Made by a program: the position numbers and the translations under genes | Assembly (NCBI RefSeq): GCF_039543565.1 | Contig: NZ_BAABJZ010000015.1 | Span: 1 to 64,000, forward strand | Direction of reading: 5' to 3' | Length of the DNA: 64,000 nt | From: Ferrimonas pelagia | GTDB taxonomy: Bacteria; Pseudomonadota; Gammaproteobacteria; Enterobacterales; Shewanellaceae | Part shown: one piece after another, positions 35,502 to 44,942 of the stretch | How the letters are laid out: each line of letters begins with the position of its first letter | Position numbering within the stretch: position 1 is the stretch's first letter | Notes under the pieces: model-generated | Database searches by the model: none | What the model was told of the DNA's origin: nothing | What the model saw: only the letters and a program-made list of their open reading frames with translations

Positions 35502-37586
35502 TCAAAGCTCAACTTGGGTCTTATCGAAGGCGGCTGGGTCGAAATCCCCATCCATGCCATACCACTCCAGTTGTTCTTCCTCGTCCTCATTCAGCCTTTT
35601 ACGGCGGCGCAGGGCCAGTAGGTTTTGATAGCCCCAGATCCCACCGCAATCCTCCGGCGGACAGGCACCCCGGCCGGCGGTGACTTTCGGCGTACGGCAA
35701 TCTTTACTCTGGATCTTCTCTAGCGTGATCGCATGCTGCCAATGATCACCAAAATCATAAAGATAACCAATGCTATCACCGGGTTCGTTTAATAACGCCA
35801 TTAGCGGGATCTCATCCAGCGCTACATCTTCATCCAACATGCCTTGGGATGTCTGAAAGGCAAACAGATGGGCATGTTCCCAGCCCATTACCCGCTGCAG
35901 CAGAGAGTGGAATGAGGCCATATGCACTGCGCCGGAGACGGTAAAGCGGCGCCAGATCTTGGGTTTGCTGTCGAGCAGTTCGACTTTGATGACATAGCCT
36001 TTGGGAGCGCTTATATCGCCTTGCAACTTGTCGGCGAAGGTCGCTTGACGTTGCCACTCTAGGCTGTGTTCGGCCAGATGATCAAACAGCGGGAAGGACT
36101 TACGGCCGATCTCACCTAGCTGCAGTACATAAGCAGCCCCCAAATACCACTGCGGCTGAAGATGAGTTAGCGTCGCTTTTTCTCCAGCAAAGTGGGCGAT
36201 CAGCGCATTCATGCCGAGGCTATCGATGTATTGCTGGGGCTGTGCCAGATAGTGATGATCTCGCACTTGCTTCTGTTTGTTGAGACCCGGCGCGATCTCG
36301 TCTACGACCCAGTCGATGGTGTGTGGCGTATTCAGCAGCATCTTACTGCCTTTACGAAAGCGTTCTAGTTCGTCCGTTGACAGGGGCTGGAGTTGGCAGA
36401 CATCGCGGATCCGATCCAGCGTCATCGCCTGTGGCTCCAGCCAATGATGCGGCAGGTGCGCTAACATCGGCAGCGCGTCCAGCCCCAATGGTTCCGGGCC
36501 ATGCAATTGCGTGTGCAGTGCCCAAGGCAAAAGGTGCGCCAGTAGTAATGGGTCGCAAGGAATGGCTCGCATTTCACTGCGCAGGCGTTGGGTCAGTTGA
36601 TCGATCTGGTTTGGATCGAGGTCGGCATGGAAATAGGCGTCGATCAAGCCAAGGCCCAGACGGAACACGCCCCCAAATTGATGGTGTTGGTTTCCGAGCT
36701 TGAGGGTACCGGAGAACATCATGGCTTGATTGCCATCGATAAAGCAGGCATGTAGCGATTCGACCCGCCCCGGAACGCTGGCTTTTACATGCTTCATTGC
36801 CTGTTTTTGCCACGCTGAAAGATGTTTTTGAACAGTGTCACCACCAAAGCGTCGGATCAACATCAGGTACTGGCTGTTCGTCAGTTGCTTCCATTTTTTT
36901 GGCGGCACGTGATTGAGTACAGAAATGGCTGCGTTGGAAACGGCCGGTTCGTGGTGCAGCGTGCAGATCAGCAACGCTTCAATCGCCCAAGGGTAGGTGA
37001 GCAGTTGGCCGAAGATTGCTTCGATCCCTTGCTCAGGAAACATCGCCAATTCGTTGGCGGCTACCGAGACAAAGTGATGGCCGGAGGTGATCTGCTCTTG
37101 CCGGATCATTTCGTTGAGGAATTGGTTGATCCCCGCCAGATGGCTGTCCAGATCCTGCGGCTGATCCTCGCTTTCGGCGAGCGTCTTATTCTGACGCTGT
37201 TCCAGTTCACGCAGTGCCTGCGGCGGGAGAGTAAAACGGTAGGCTCGCAAGATGGAGAACAGCTGATAGGCGAAATCTATGTTTAGCTCCGGCTCATCGA
37301 CATCGATGTGGCAGGCTGACGCGAGTGCCTCCAATAGATCTGGGTCTTGATGACCACGCAGGTAGATCCGCGTTTCACTGACCATCAGCTCGACGTATTG
37401 CAGATAGCGTTCCCCCCATTTCTGCTCCAGTGCTTTGGACAGGATCAGGCCAAACTGCAGGGCATAGAGCAAGGTTTGAGGAGAGGACAGCAGCGCTTGT
37501 TGGGCTGGCGTCAAGGCATCGATGGGGGTGTCGTCTTCGGCGAGCTGGCACAACAGTGACAGTTCTATAGGGAAATCATCATTCAT
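35502..37586 (-). CDS. Large protein with C-terminal pRiA4b ORF-3 domain
   Basis: 694 residues from ATG 37586 (a TTG 69 bp upstream also opens the frame; neither has a strong ribosome binding site). Residues ~1-500 are soluble and largely helical, with no recognised domain. The last ~190 residues are a pRiA4b ORF-3 (PF07929) domain: IKVELLDSKPKIWRRFTVSG, YLYDFGDHWQHAITLE and CPPEDCGGIWGY. This domain was first noted on plasmids and next to mobile elements; its function is unknown. Here it is much longer than the usual ~200-residue form. Confidence 0.8.
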   Translation of the reverse strand: MNDDFPIELSLLCQLAEDDTPIDALTPAQQALLSSPQTLLYALQFGLILSKALEQKWGERYLQYVELMVSETRIYLRGHQDPDLLEALASACHIDVDEPELNIDFAYQLFSILRAYRFTLPPQALRELEQRQNKTLAESEDQPQDLDSHLAGINQFLNEMIRQEQITSGHHFVSVAANELAMFPEQGIEAIFGQLLTYPWAIEALLICTLHHEPAVSNAAISVLNHVPPKKWKQLTNSQYLMLIRRFGGDTVQKHLSAWQKQAMKHVKASVPGRVESLHACFIDGNQAMMFSGTLKLGNQHHQFGGVFRLGLGLIDAYFHADLDPNQIDQLTQRLRSEMRAIPCDPLLLAHLLPWALHTQLHGPEPLGLDALPMLAHLPHHWLEPQAMTLDRIRDVCQLQPLSTDELERFRKGSKMLLNTPHTIDWVVDEIAPGLNKQKQVRDHHYLAQPQQYIDSLGMNALIAHFAGEKATLTHLQPQWYLGAAYVLQLGEIGRKSFPLFDHLAEHSLEWQRQATFADKLQGDISAPKGYVIKVELLDSKPKIWRRFTVSGAVHMASFHSLLQRVMGWEHAHLFAFQTSQGMLDEDVALDEIPLMALLNEPGDSIGYLYDFGDHWQHAITLEKIQSKDCRTPKVTAGRGACPPEDCGGIWGYQNLLALRRRKRLNEDEEEQLEWYGMDGDFDPAAFDKTQVEL

Positions 37587-38036
37587 CGGCACAGTGGAGC
37601 AAGTAGTGTTAAAAATATTCGATAGATTAGCATCTTGGTACTTCGAAACGAACAATTTAGGGGGCTAAATTAGCGCAGGTTAGCGTCTAAATTTTCAGTA
37701 TGGCGACGGCTGATGACCCCGGTGTTTTACACATGTTTCTGAGTTGACTGTTGGCCGCTTTGCTAGCTTGAACCTCAACCGATGGCGTCGATCTCTTGTA
37801 GCTATTGGTGTCGCGCTGGCGCGCGGCCGATCGATCGTTAGCCCCCAATGCTCGGCGCGGTACTGGGGGAGCGACGAGCAGCGTTGCCTTCAAGCGTCGC
37901 GAAGCGCTCAATTCGTTGATTGTATTGAGTATATTTTCCGGGCACGAAAAGGCTGTTGGTAAATGTTCCCCGGTTGATCGATTCACTGTCACACTTAACT
38001 AAGGGTCAATGGATCCTGGTGAAAAGTGAGGGCGGT
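37587..38036. other. Divergent intergenic region, 450 bp
   Basis: Between the pRiA4b-domain gene and the beta-CASP ribonuclease gene. Open frames here have no recognisable product or ribosome binding site. No operator or terminator was recognised. Confidence 0.45.
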
Positions 38037-39431
38037 ATGTTCCAAGTAACCTGTTACGGCGCGGCGGGCGAGGTCACCGGCTCGCGCCATCTGTTGGAGA
38101 TCGGTGAGCACCGGTTGCTGCTGGATTGTGGCATGCATCAAGGGCGGGATCTGGCCAAGCATCTGCGCCGGGATACACTGCCGTTTAAGGCGCGGCAATT
38201 GGATGCGGTGATCTTGTCTCATGCGCACCTGGATCACTCCGGTGCGCTGCCGCGCTTGTTGCGTAAGGGCTATCGAGGGCCGATCTACTGCACCGGTGCC
38301 ACGCTGAATCTGCTGGCGGTGATGCTACGCGATGCCTGCGATCTGTATCTGCGGGATCTGGAGCGGGACAATCTGGTGCGCCGGCGCAAAGCGCAAAAGC
38401 CGCAAGCGCCGGTGTACACCATGGAGGATGTGCTGGCGGTGCTGGAGGCGTGTGTGGTGCTGCCCTATGCCCAGCCGGCCGAGATCAAACCGGGTGTGAC
38501 GTTGACCCTGCTCGACGCCGGTCACATCTTAGGCGCCGCGGTGGTGCATGTTAAGGCCAGTGTTGAGGGCGAAACCAAGACACTGCTGTTCTCCGGTGAC
38601 ATCGGCAACAGCGATTCGCCGCTGATGCGCGATCCCGCCCCGGTGCCCGCCGCCGATGTGGTGATGATGGAGAGCACCTACGGCGATCGTAATCATCGAA
38701 ATTACCAGCAAACCATCGAGGAGTTTGAGCAACTGCTGCGAGCGGCCAAGGGCGGCGTGGTGTTGATCCCCGCCTTTGCGGTGGGGCGGACCCAGGAGAT
38801 CTTGTTCCAACTTGGCCTGATGTATCATCAGGGCAAACTCGAAGGCTGGCACGTGGTGCTCGACAGCCCGATGGCGATCGAGGTGACCCAGATCTACGAT
38901 CAATGGTTGGAGCTGTTTGATCCGGAGGATCTGGCCTGGCTTAACGCCAAAGAGAGCCCCACCCTCGAAGCGTTTCTGCCCTGTTTGCACCTCACCCCAA
39001 GGCCGGAAGACTCCTCCGGTTTGAACCGGATCGACAAGGGATTGATCATCATCGCTGGCAGTGGCATGTGTAACGGCGGCCGCATCGTTCACCATTTTAA
39101 GCACCGGATCTGGAAAGAGAAGACGCAGATCTTGTTCAGCGGATTTCAGGCCCGCGGCACCTTGGGCCGGATGCTTGTTGAAGGCGAGCCGTTCATTAAG
39201 CTGTTTGGTCAGCGCTATGCGGTGCGCGCCCAGATCCACACTCTCGGCGGCTTTTCCGCCCACGCCGATCAGGCGCAACTGATGCGTTGGTTGGCTGCGG
39301 TGCCTGGCCAGCCCAAGGTTTTGCTGGTGCATGGTGAAGCCGAGGCGCAACGGGTGCTCAAAGCCAAGATAGAGCGGGAGCTGGGACTGGGCGTGACCGT
39401 GCCGGAGCAGGCACAAACCTTGGCGCTATAA
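38037..39431 (+). CDS. Beta-CASP metallo-beta-lactamase RNA-processing nuclease
   Basis: 464 residues. MBL motif HAHLDH near residue 63, GDIGNSD with the bridging Asp, then the beta-CASP insert (STYGDRNH, DSPMAIEVT) and C-terminal motifs SGMCNGGRIVHHF and GGFSAHADQ. This is the architecture of bacterial CPSF73-like enzymes such as T. thermophilus TTHA0252, which cut RNA. The ATG at 38037 has GAGGGCGG upstream; the earlier part of the frame is not coding. The next gene also encodes an MBL-fold protein. Confidence 0.9.
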   Translation: MFQVTCYGAAGEVTGSRHLLEIGEHRLLLDCGMHQGRDLAKHLRRDTLPFKARQLDAVILSHAHLDHSGALPRLLRKGYRGPIYCTGATLNLLAVMLRDACDLYLRDLERDNLVRRRKAQKPQAPVYTMEDVLAVLEACVVLPYAQPAEIKPGVTLTLLDAGHILGAAVVHVKASVEGETKTLLFSGDIGNSDSPLMRDPAPVPAADVVMMESTYGDRNHRNYQQTIEEFEQLLRAAKGGVVLIPAFAVGRTQEILFQLGLMYHQGKLEGWHVVLDSPMAIEVTQIYDQWLELFDPEDLAWLNAKESPTLEAFLPCLHLTPRPEDSSGLNRIDKGLIIIAGSGMCNGGRIVHHFKHRIWKEKTQILFSGFQARGTLGRMLVEGEPFIKLFGQRYAVRAQIHTLGGFSAHADQAQLMRWLAAVPGQPKVLLVHGEAEAQRVLKAKIERELGLGVTVPEQAQTLAL

Positions 39432-39540
39432 AGGGAAATGTAGCGGTGTTGCTAACATTGCCTCATGTGCGACTTTACCCGTGTTTCCGCTGGACAGTTT
39501 TTGCTATCCTCGCGCTACTAACGTTTTGTCGAGCGACACC

Positions 39541-40188
39541 ATGAAACATCAAATTGTTCCAGTGACGCCGTTTCAGCAGAATTGCTCGCTGATCTGGTGT
39601 GAAGAAAGCAAGCAAGCGGCGGTGGTTGATCCCGGTGGTGACATCGAGCGGATCCTGGCGGCGGCCGAGGCCAATGGCGTGACCATCGAGCAGATCTGGC
39701 TGACCCATGGTCACATTGATCATGTCGGCGGCGCGACGGCACTGGCCGAACGATTGGGCATTGAGATCATCGGCCCGCACAAAGCCGATAATTTCTGGCT
39801 GGACTCGTTGGGTAATCAGTCGCAGATGTTTGGCTTTCCAATGATGGCGGCCTTTACCCCGGCCCGCTATTTGGAAGAGGGCGATGTCCTCAGTCTGGGC
39901 AAGGAGCGGTTTGAAGTGCTGCATACGCCGGGTCATACCCCAGGCCACGTGGTGCTGTTCCACCGCGGCGAGAAATTGGCGTTTGTCGGCGATGTGCTGT
40001 TCCATGGCTCTATTGGCCGGACTGACTTTCCGATGTCCGATCACCAGGATCTGATCCGCTCCATTACCCAGAAGTTGTGGCCCTTGGGCAATGACGTCAG
40101 CTTTGTGCCAGGCCATGGGCCCGGTGCCACGTTCGGCGATGAGCGTCGTGCCAACCCGTTTGTCGCAGACTCGGTGCTGCAGGGGTAG
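39541..40188 (+). CDS. MBL-fold hydrolase, YcbL/glyoxalase II-like
   Basis: 215 residues with THGHIDHVGG, HTPGHTPGHVV, GDVLFHGSIGRTD and the C-terminal GHGPGATFGDERRANPFV that marks the YcbL group of type II glyoxalase-like hydrolases. Likely a cytoplasmic thioesterase, true substrate unknown. The ATG at 39541 aligns with the family start; an in-frame extension upstream does not. A redoxin-like gene begins 3 bp after its stop. Confidence 0.9.
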   Translation: MKHQIVPVTPFQQNCSLIWCEESKQAAVVDPGGDIERILAAAEANGVTIEQIWLTHGHIDHVGGATALAERLGIEIIGPHKADNFWLDSLGNQSQMFGFPMMAAFTPARYLEEGDVLSLGKERFEVLHTPGHTPGHVVLFHRGEKLAFVGDVLFHGSIGRTDFPMSDHQDLIRSITQKLWPLGNDVSFVPGHGPGATFGDERRANPFVADSVLQG

Positions 40189-40191
40189 TTG

Positions 40192-40662
40192 ATGACAAAG
40201 ACAATGAAGGGCCTGCTGTGGAGCTTGGCCTTGGGGCTGAGTGCGCCCTTGATGGCGCTGGAAATCGGCCAGCCGTTGCCCTATTTGACGCTCGACGACC
40301 AACACGGTGACGCCCACAGCGTGGGGCATGAGCTGAGTGTTATGTTGTTTACCCGCGATAAGGCCGGCAGCGATGTGGCCAGCGGTGCTCTCGCTGGCAT
40401 TGAGCAAAGCCGTTTGGAGCAAGCCGGGATCGTGTACGTGGCCGATACCAGCGTCATGCCGGCGTTGATCACCCGGATGTTTGCGCTGCCAAAGATGAAG
40501 AAGCAGAGCTTTTTGACCCTGATGGATAGCCAGGGCTCGGCCACCGCCACCCTGCCGTTTGAAGACGGCAAGGTCAGTGTGCTGGGGTTTGAAGGCGGCG
40601 CATTGACCCAGGTGAGCCATCTGGATGATGCCAAGCAGCTTAAACAGGTGCTGGGACTGTAA
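40192..40662 (+). CDS. Putative periplasmic redoxin-like protein
   Basis: 156 residues with a signal peptide (MTKTMKGLLWSLALGLSAPLMA). The mature start LEIGQPLPYLTLDDQHGD resembles the strand-turn of AhpC/TSA or thioredoxin-fold proteins, but no CxxC or peroxidatic cysteine is present; the protein has no Cys at all. Function unknown. AGGGGT upstream of ATG 40192 and tight spacing suggest co-transcription with the YcbL-like gene. A terminator follows. Confidence 0.65.
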   Translation: MTKTMKGLLWSLALGLSAPLMALEIGQPLPYLTLDDQHGDAHSVGHELSVMLFTRDKAGSDVASGALAGIEQSRLEQAGIVYVADTSVMPALITRMFALPKMKKQSFLTLMDSQGSATATLPFEDGKVSVLGFEGGALTQVSHLDDAKQLKQVLGL

Positions 40663-40680
40663 CCTCGCGTCCTATTGCAT

Positions 40681-40709
40681 AAAGAGCCGGGCAACTGCCC
40701 GGCTCTTTT
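40681..40709 (+). terminator. Terminator after the redoxin-like gene
   Basis: Perfect stem AAAGAGCCGGGC/GCCCGGCTCTTT with a four-base loop and terminal TTTTG. Confidence 0.92.
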
Positions 40710-40772
40710 GTGTCTGATGGTTGGGGAAATTGTGGTCGCTAGGGAGGAGTGTGGGCAAAGCGTTATACCAAT

Positions 40773-40808
40773 GCGCTACAACAGCGCGCTACAACGGCTC
40801 GCTACAAC
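40773..40808. repeat. Short tandem repeat, three 13-bp-spaced copies of CGCTACAAC
   Basis: CGCTACAAC occurs at 40774, 40787 and 40800 in near-identical 13-bp units. The last copy contains the stop codon of the minus-strand gene at 40802-41134. Confidence 0.7.
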
Positions 40809-41134
40809 AGCGCGCGGCGGTGTAATTCCTGCTCAAGGGCGCGCTGCGCCTGCTCTAGCGCCAAGCCCTCTTGGCCCAGCGTCAGTTCAGAATCGAAGGA
40901 CTTACCCGGCTGGACCAGCTTCCAAAGGGACACAGCGCCGAGGAGGGTGGCGATCAGGTACATTTGCAAGACGCAAAAGGCCAGGGATAAGGTGGCCATT
41001 TGGAGGTATTTTCCCCAACGACGCTGTTTTAGGGCGCTGAAGTCGCGTCGGATCTGCTCTTCGCGGCCCAGCAGCGTTTCGTATTGGCGGATCAGTGTGG
41101 CGTCCGTTTGATTTTGGTAAGACATTGAATTCAT
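40802..41134 (-). CDS. Small hypothetical membrane protein with coiled ends
   Basis: 110 residues: a charged helical N-part (LIRQYETLLGREEQIRRDFSALKQRRW), one hydrophobic segment at about 46-68 and an acidic, Leu/Glu-rich helical tail. No family recognised. The start could also be the second Met (codon 4). The coding composition is plausible and the frame is uninterrupted, but no strong ribosome binding site is seen. Confidence 0.55.
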   Translation of the reverse strand: MNSMSYQNQTDATLIRQYETLLGREEQIRRDFSALKQRRWGKYLQMATLSLAFCVLQMYLIATLLGAVSLWKLVQPGKSFDSELTLGQEGLALEQAQRALEQELHRRALL

Positions 41135-41429
41135 AGCTTGTTGGGATGCGTATCTGTAACAGTGAGCAACGATCGGTGCATGTCATCGCTGATTGGCTGA
41201 GAAGTCTATGCTGGTGACATGTCATTTGTATTACGGTCGGTCATAACCATAAACGCTGAAGCTGAGTATAGGGGGATGCGCGACTTTAAATAAACGTAGG
41301 GTGTATTCGGCTTACGCATTTATTCTTTTTATTCTCGGGGTTGCATTTTCTTTTGTTAACAGCACGGCATCTTTGCCACGGCGTAATATATAGGATGGTT
41401 GCAAGTCGATATAAACCGATAGGAATAAA
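41135..41429. other. Promoter region of the GH2 gene
   Basis: 295 bp without a gene, between the small membrane-protein gene and the GH2 gene. It contains the perfect palindrome TGACATGTCA at 41215-41224, which could be an operator. No other signal was recognised. Confidence 0.4.
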
Positions 41430-43457
41430 ATGAAGCAATTGGTGCGATCCATTCTGCTCACCACGATGCTGGCGGGAATTACGGCGCCAGCATTGGCTGA
41501 GCGCCATACCCGAGTGATTAATGACCAGTGGCAGTTTCGCTACGGCTATGATGTCACCGGGCATGGGGCCGCTAAGGTGCAGCTGCCACACACTTGGAAT
41601 CAAAAAGACGCCTTAGGGGGAAATTGGGACTATTATCGCGGCATAGGCAATTACGAACGGAAGTTAATTGCGCCGCAGAGTTGGCAAGATAAACGGGTGG
41701 TGTTGCGCTTTCTTGGTGTGAATACTGTGTCTAATCTATTTGTGAATGGAAAACACGTGGGGGAGCATCGGGGCGGATATTCGGCTTTTGCGTTTGATAT
41801 TTCTGACTACCTTATTTGGGATCAGGAAAATACCCTACAGATGCGGGTTAATAATGCCGCGCAATTGGATGTGATGCCGCTGGTTGGCGATTTCAATATG
41901 TATGGCGGGATCTACCGCGATGTCAAACTGATCGTAACGGAGCAGGACAGTATTTCCTTGCTCGACTATGGCTCGAAAGGGGTGTATCTGTTTCAGGACT
42001 CGGTGTCGGCCGAGCGAGCGGAGATCCGTGCTCGCGTACTGACGTTGGGAGCGCAAGATAAACAGCTGCGCCTGACGGTGGAAGACGCAGAGGGTCAGGC
42101 GGTGTTACGGCGGGAGATCGACGTCGCTGGCGGTGAGCAGCAAAGTGAGCTGCGCTTTGCCCTGGATCAACCGCGATTGTGGCAGGGACAGAAGGATCCC
42201 TACCTGTATCGCGTGCGGGTGGAGGTGCTGCACAACCAACGGGTGTTGGATACGGTAACCCAGCCACTTGGGCTGCGCTCGGTGCGGTTTGATCCCCAGC
42301 AGGGCTTTTTCCTTAACGGCGAGCGGCTAAAGCTGCGCGGAGTGAATCGACATCAAGATCGACCTGAGCTGGGCAATGCCCTCTCTCGCCATCACCACCG
42401 GGAAGATCTGGATATCATCGAAGAGATGGGCGCCAATGCGGTGCGCTTGTCCCATTACCCGCATGATCCTTATGTCTATGAGGAGCTGGATCGTCGCGGC
42501 TTGCTGGCTTGGAGTGAGATCCCCTTTGTGGGACCGGGTGGCTATCTGGATAAGGGCTTTGTCGACAGTGACAGCTTTAAAACCAATGGCCGCGAGCAGT
42601 TGATCGCGATGATCCGGCAAAATCTCAATCATCCTTCGGTGATCCTGTGGGGCATTTTCAATGAGCTGAAGCAGCAAGGGGACGATCCGCTGGCCTATGT
42701 GGGTGAGTTGCAGGCGCTGGCTCGGGCGGAGGATCCAACCCGGGCAACCGCAGCGGCCAGTAACCAGAGCGGCAGTCCGCTGGATCGGATCACCGATGTG
42801 ATGGCCTGGAATAAGTACGACGGCTGGTACGGCGGCGCGCCGGAAACCATTGCTCAGTGGGCGGACCGGACCCATCAGGCGTTTGCCGATACGCCCATTG
42901 GGATCAGCGAGTATGGCGCGGGCGCCAGCTTGTGGCATCAGCAACAAGCGCTTGAGCGGCCCAAACCGGTGAGCTACTGGCACCCAGAAAACTGGCAGAC
43001 CCATTACCATGAGATCTATTGGCCGGTGATCGATCAGCGTGATTTCCTGTGGGGCACCTTCGTCTGGAACATGTTTGATTTTGGCGCGGCGCATCGCACC
43101 GAAGGCGAAGTGAATGGCAAGAACGATAAGGGCTTGGTGTCGTTTGATCGCAAGGAGCGCAAAGACGCTTTCTTCTTCTATCAGGCCAACTGGTCGAGTG
43201 AGCCGATGCTGCATATCGCCGAGAAGCGTTTTGAGCGGCGTGAGCAGGCGGCGCAGCGGATCAAGGTGTACAGCAATGAGGGGGCCGTCACTTTGCATCT
43301 GAATGGCGAAGTGGTGGGGCACAGCGAAGCGGCGGACTACGGTCGCCATTACTTTGATGTCCAGCTAAAGCCGGGGCGCAATCAACTTGAGGTGCACAGC
43401 GCTGGGGACTTGACGGATCAGCTAATGATCCAGTTTGAGCCGGCTGCGGCGTTATAG
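41430..43457 (+). CDS. Secreted glycoside hydrolase family 2 enzyme
   Basis: 675 residues with signal peptide (to ALA, residue 23). GH2 layout: jelly-roll sugar-binding domain ~25-170, Ig-like domain ~175-285, TIM barrel ~290-600 and a short C-terminal beta domain. Catalytic acid/base E412 in LWGIFNEL and nucleophile E494 in GISEYGAGAS. GH2 members are beta-galactosidases, glucuronidases or mannosidases; this one cannot be pinned down. Convergent with two glucoamylase-like genes, suggesting a joint glycan-degrading role. Confidence 0.9.
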   Translation: MKQLVRSILLTTMLAGITAPALAERHTRVINDQWQFRYGYDVTGHGAAKVQLPHTWNQKDALGGNWDYYRGIGNYERKLIAPQSWQDKRVVLRFLGVNTVSNLFVNGKHVGEHRGGYSAFAFDISDYLIWDQENTLQMRVNNAAQLDVMPLVGDFNMYGGIYRDVKLIVTEQDSISLLDYGSKGVYLFQDSVSAERAEIRARVLTLGAQDKQLRLTVEDAEGQAVLRREIDVAGGEQQSELRFALDQPRLWQGQKDPYLYRVRVEVLHNQRVLDTVTQPLGLRSVRFDPQQGFFLNGERLKLRGVNRHQDRPELGNALSRHHHREDLDIIEEMGANAVRLSHYPHDPYVYEELDRRGLLAWSEIPFVGPGGYLDKGFVDSDSFKTNGREQLIAMIRQNLNHPSVILWGIFNELKQQGDDPLAYVGELQALARAEDPTRATAAASNQSGSPLDRITDVMAWNKYDGWYGGAPETIAQWADRTHQAFADTPIGISEYGAGASLWHQQQALERPKPVSYWHPENWQTHYHEIYWPVIDQRDFLWGTFVWNMFDFGAAHRTEGEVNGKNDKGLVSFDRKERKDAFFFYQANWSSEPMLHIAEKRFERREQAAQRIKVYSNEGAVTLHLNGEVVGHSEAADYGRHYFDVQLKPGRNQLEVHSAGDLTDQLMIQFEPAAAL

Positions 43458-43478
43458 CGAGGCGCGAGCGAAAAGAAG

Positions 43479-43506
43479 AAGCCCGGCGATCTGTCCGGGC
43501 TTTTTT
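43479..43506 (+). terminator. Terminator between GH2 and PF10091 genes
   Basis: GCCCGG/CCGGGC stem extended by AA/TT, 8-base loop and six T residues. The upstream A-run makes weak bidirectional use possible. Confidence 0.85.
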
Positions 43507-43534
43507 CGCGGTGAATGCAGCGACGCTGCTGGGA

Positions 43535-44878
43535 TCAGCGCCCGCCGTACTGAGCCGGTTGCTCGGCAAAGTAGTTGTTGTGCGTGCGGAAGAAGTCCAT
43601 GCCGAGATGCTCATCCATTGCTGCCAGGCCAAACAGCATGGAGGAGTAGTCGACCGCCTGAATGGCGTTGGCGCGCCACTCGGGCTCGAGCAGGCTGTAA
43701 CGCCACAGCACGGTGCTGCCATCCTTGAGCTGATAGGTGGCCAGTTGGCGCTCGTCGCGGTACATGGCGAGCAGATCGTCTTTGGCGTGCTCGGAGTAGG
43801 GCAGGAAGCCGGCGACGATGTGGGGGGTGACCACGTGGAAGTCGTGCTTGGTGCGTTTGCCGTCCAGAGTGATCCGATCAACACAGTAGCCGCGCTGACA
43901 AGCCCCGGCGCCGCTGCCCCATTCGTAGCTGCGCTGGCCCCAGTCACGATCCTGCCACCAAGTGTAGTCGGCCTTAGCGGCGTTGCTGATGGCCTGCTGG
44001 TATTCATCGGAGCTGGCGAAGTGATGCACTAGGAAGTTGTTGAACTGGTGGTTGAACATCGACACGAACCAGTTGCGGCTCTCGGATGGCACTTCGATCC
44101 CGCGGTAATTGGCTTTGGCCACGGTGTCGGTGTTGGCGTACCAGGTGTTCCAGAGCTGAATGGCTGGGTGATCTGCGCCGTAGCCGCGCTCCTGAGCCTG
44201 TTGGTAGGCCAGGTTGGCCACGATCATATATTCGTTGTAGGCCTTGGTGCGATGCTGTTTGAAGCTGCCGTCGGCGTGGGTCGCGAGCCAGATCAGCCCT
44301 TCATCGGCGTCGGCGACAAACTGCATCAGATCTGTGGTGGCGAACACCTCATCGGCTAAGGCTGCGATCTCGGCATTGTCGGGCCAGTAGCGTTTGGCGA
44401 ACAGTGCGCCGGAGATCATGATGGCGCTGTCGATCGGGCTCCAGTCATCGCCAATGGTGGCGCCGGTTTGGGTGTTGTAGAAGTGGATGTAGGTGCCGGA
44501 CTCGGTGCGGGGGATCTGAATATCGGGATCCTTACCGGCCATTACCTGCAGGGTTTGCAGGGCAAGGGCCTCAGCCCCGGGCTCCCAGCCCATTTTATGG
44601 CCGACGGTCAGCGCCACCAAGCCCATGCCGGCGTTGGCGATGGAGCCGCGTACCGACTCTCCTTCGAGGTGGTAGCCATCGAGATAGGTACCATTGTCCT
44701 GGCGGATCGCTTGCCAGAATCGGTAGTTATTGCGGAACTGCTCGGCGATGATGTCGCTGTCGCTCATATGAGCCACGTGAGGTGCCACGGGATCGCTTGG
44801 CACATCATTAGTCAGGCGTGAACAGCCTTGCAGAGTGAGCGCAACCAAGGCTGCTGTCAGGCTGGCTTTGAGTTTCAT
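43535..44878 (-). CDS. Glucoamylase-like (PF10091) lipoprotein glycosidase
   Basis: 447 residues with a lipoprotein signal (LTLQGC, Cys at about residue 19). The body follows the PF10091 pattern of GH144-like (alpha/alpha)6 barrels: GSIANAGMGLVALTVG, YIHFYNTQTGATIGDDWSPIDSAIMISGALFA, KAYNEYMIVANLA, FNHQFNNFLVHHF and the Trp-rich WWQDRDWGQRSYEWGSGAG. Characterised relatives cut beta-1,2-glucans, but the substrate here is open. ATG 44878 has AAGGAAA upstream; the open frame beyond it is antisense to the next gene. Paralog of the gene directly upstream. Confidence 0.82.
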   Translation of the reverse strand: MKLKASLTAALVALTLQGCSRLTNDVPSDPVAPHVAHMSDSDIIAEQFRNNYRFWQAIRQDNGTYLDGYHLEGESVRGSIANAGMGLVALTVGHKMGWEPGAEALALQTLQVMAGKDPDIQIPRTESGTYIHFYNTQTGATIGDDWSPIDSAIMISGALFAKRYWPDNAEIAALADEVFATTDLMQFVADADEGLIWLATHADGSFKQHRTKAYNEYMIVANLAYQQAQERGYGADHPAIQLWNTWYANTDTVAKANYRGIEVPSESRNWFVSMFNHQFNNFLVHHFASSDEYQQAISNAAKADYTWWQDRDWGQRSYEWGSGAGACQRGYCVDRITLDGKRTKHDFHVVTPHIVAGFLPYSEHAKDDLLAMYRDERQLATYQLKDGSTVLWRYSLLEPEWRANAIQAVDYSSMLFGLAAMDEHLGMDFFRTHNNYFAEQPAQYGGR

Positions 44879-44904
44879 GGAATTTTCCTTAAACCTTAAC
44901 GCAA

Positions 44905-44936
44905 AGCGCCGATCGGAGAGGAGTCCGATCGGCGCT
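44905..44936 (-). terminator. Stem-loop between the two PF10091 genes
   Basis: 13-bp perfect inverted repeat (44905-44917 with 44924-44936) just after the stop of the upstream gene, with TTTGCG on the minus strand. Probably a partial terminator or mRNA-end hairpin separating expression of the pair. Confidence 0.7.
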
Positions 44937-44942
44937 AGCGGA

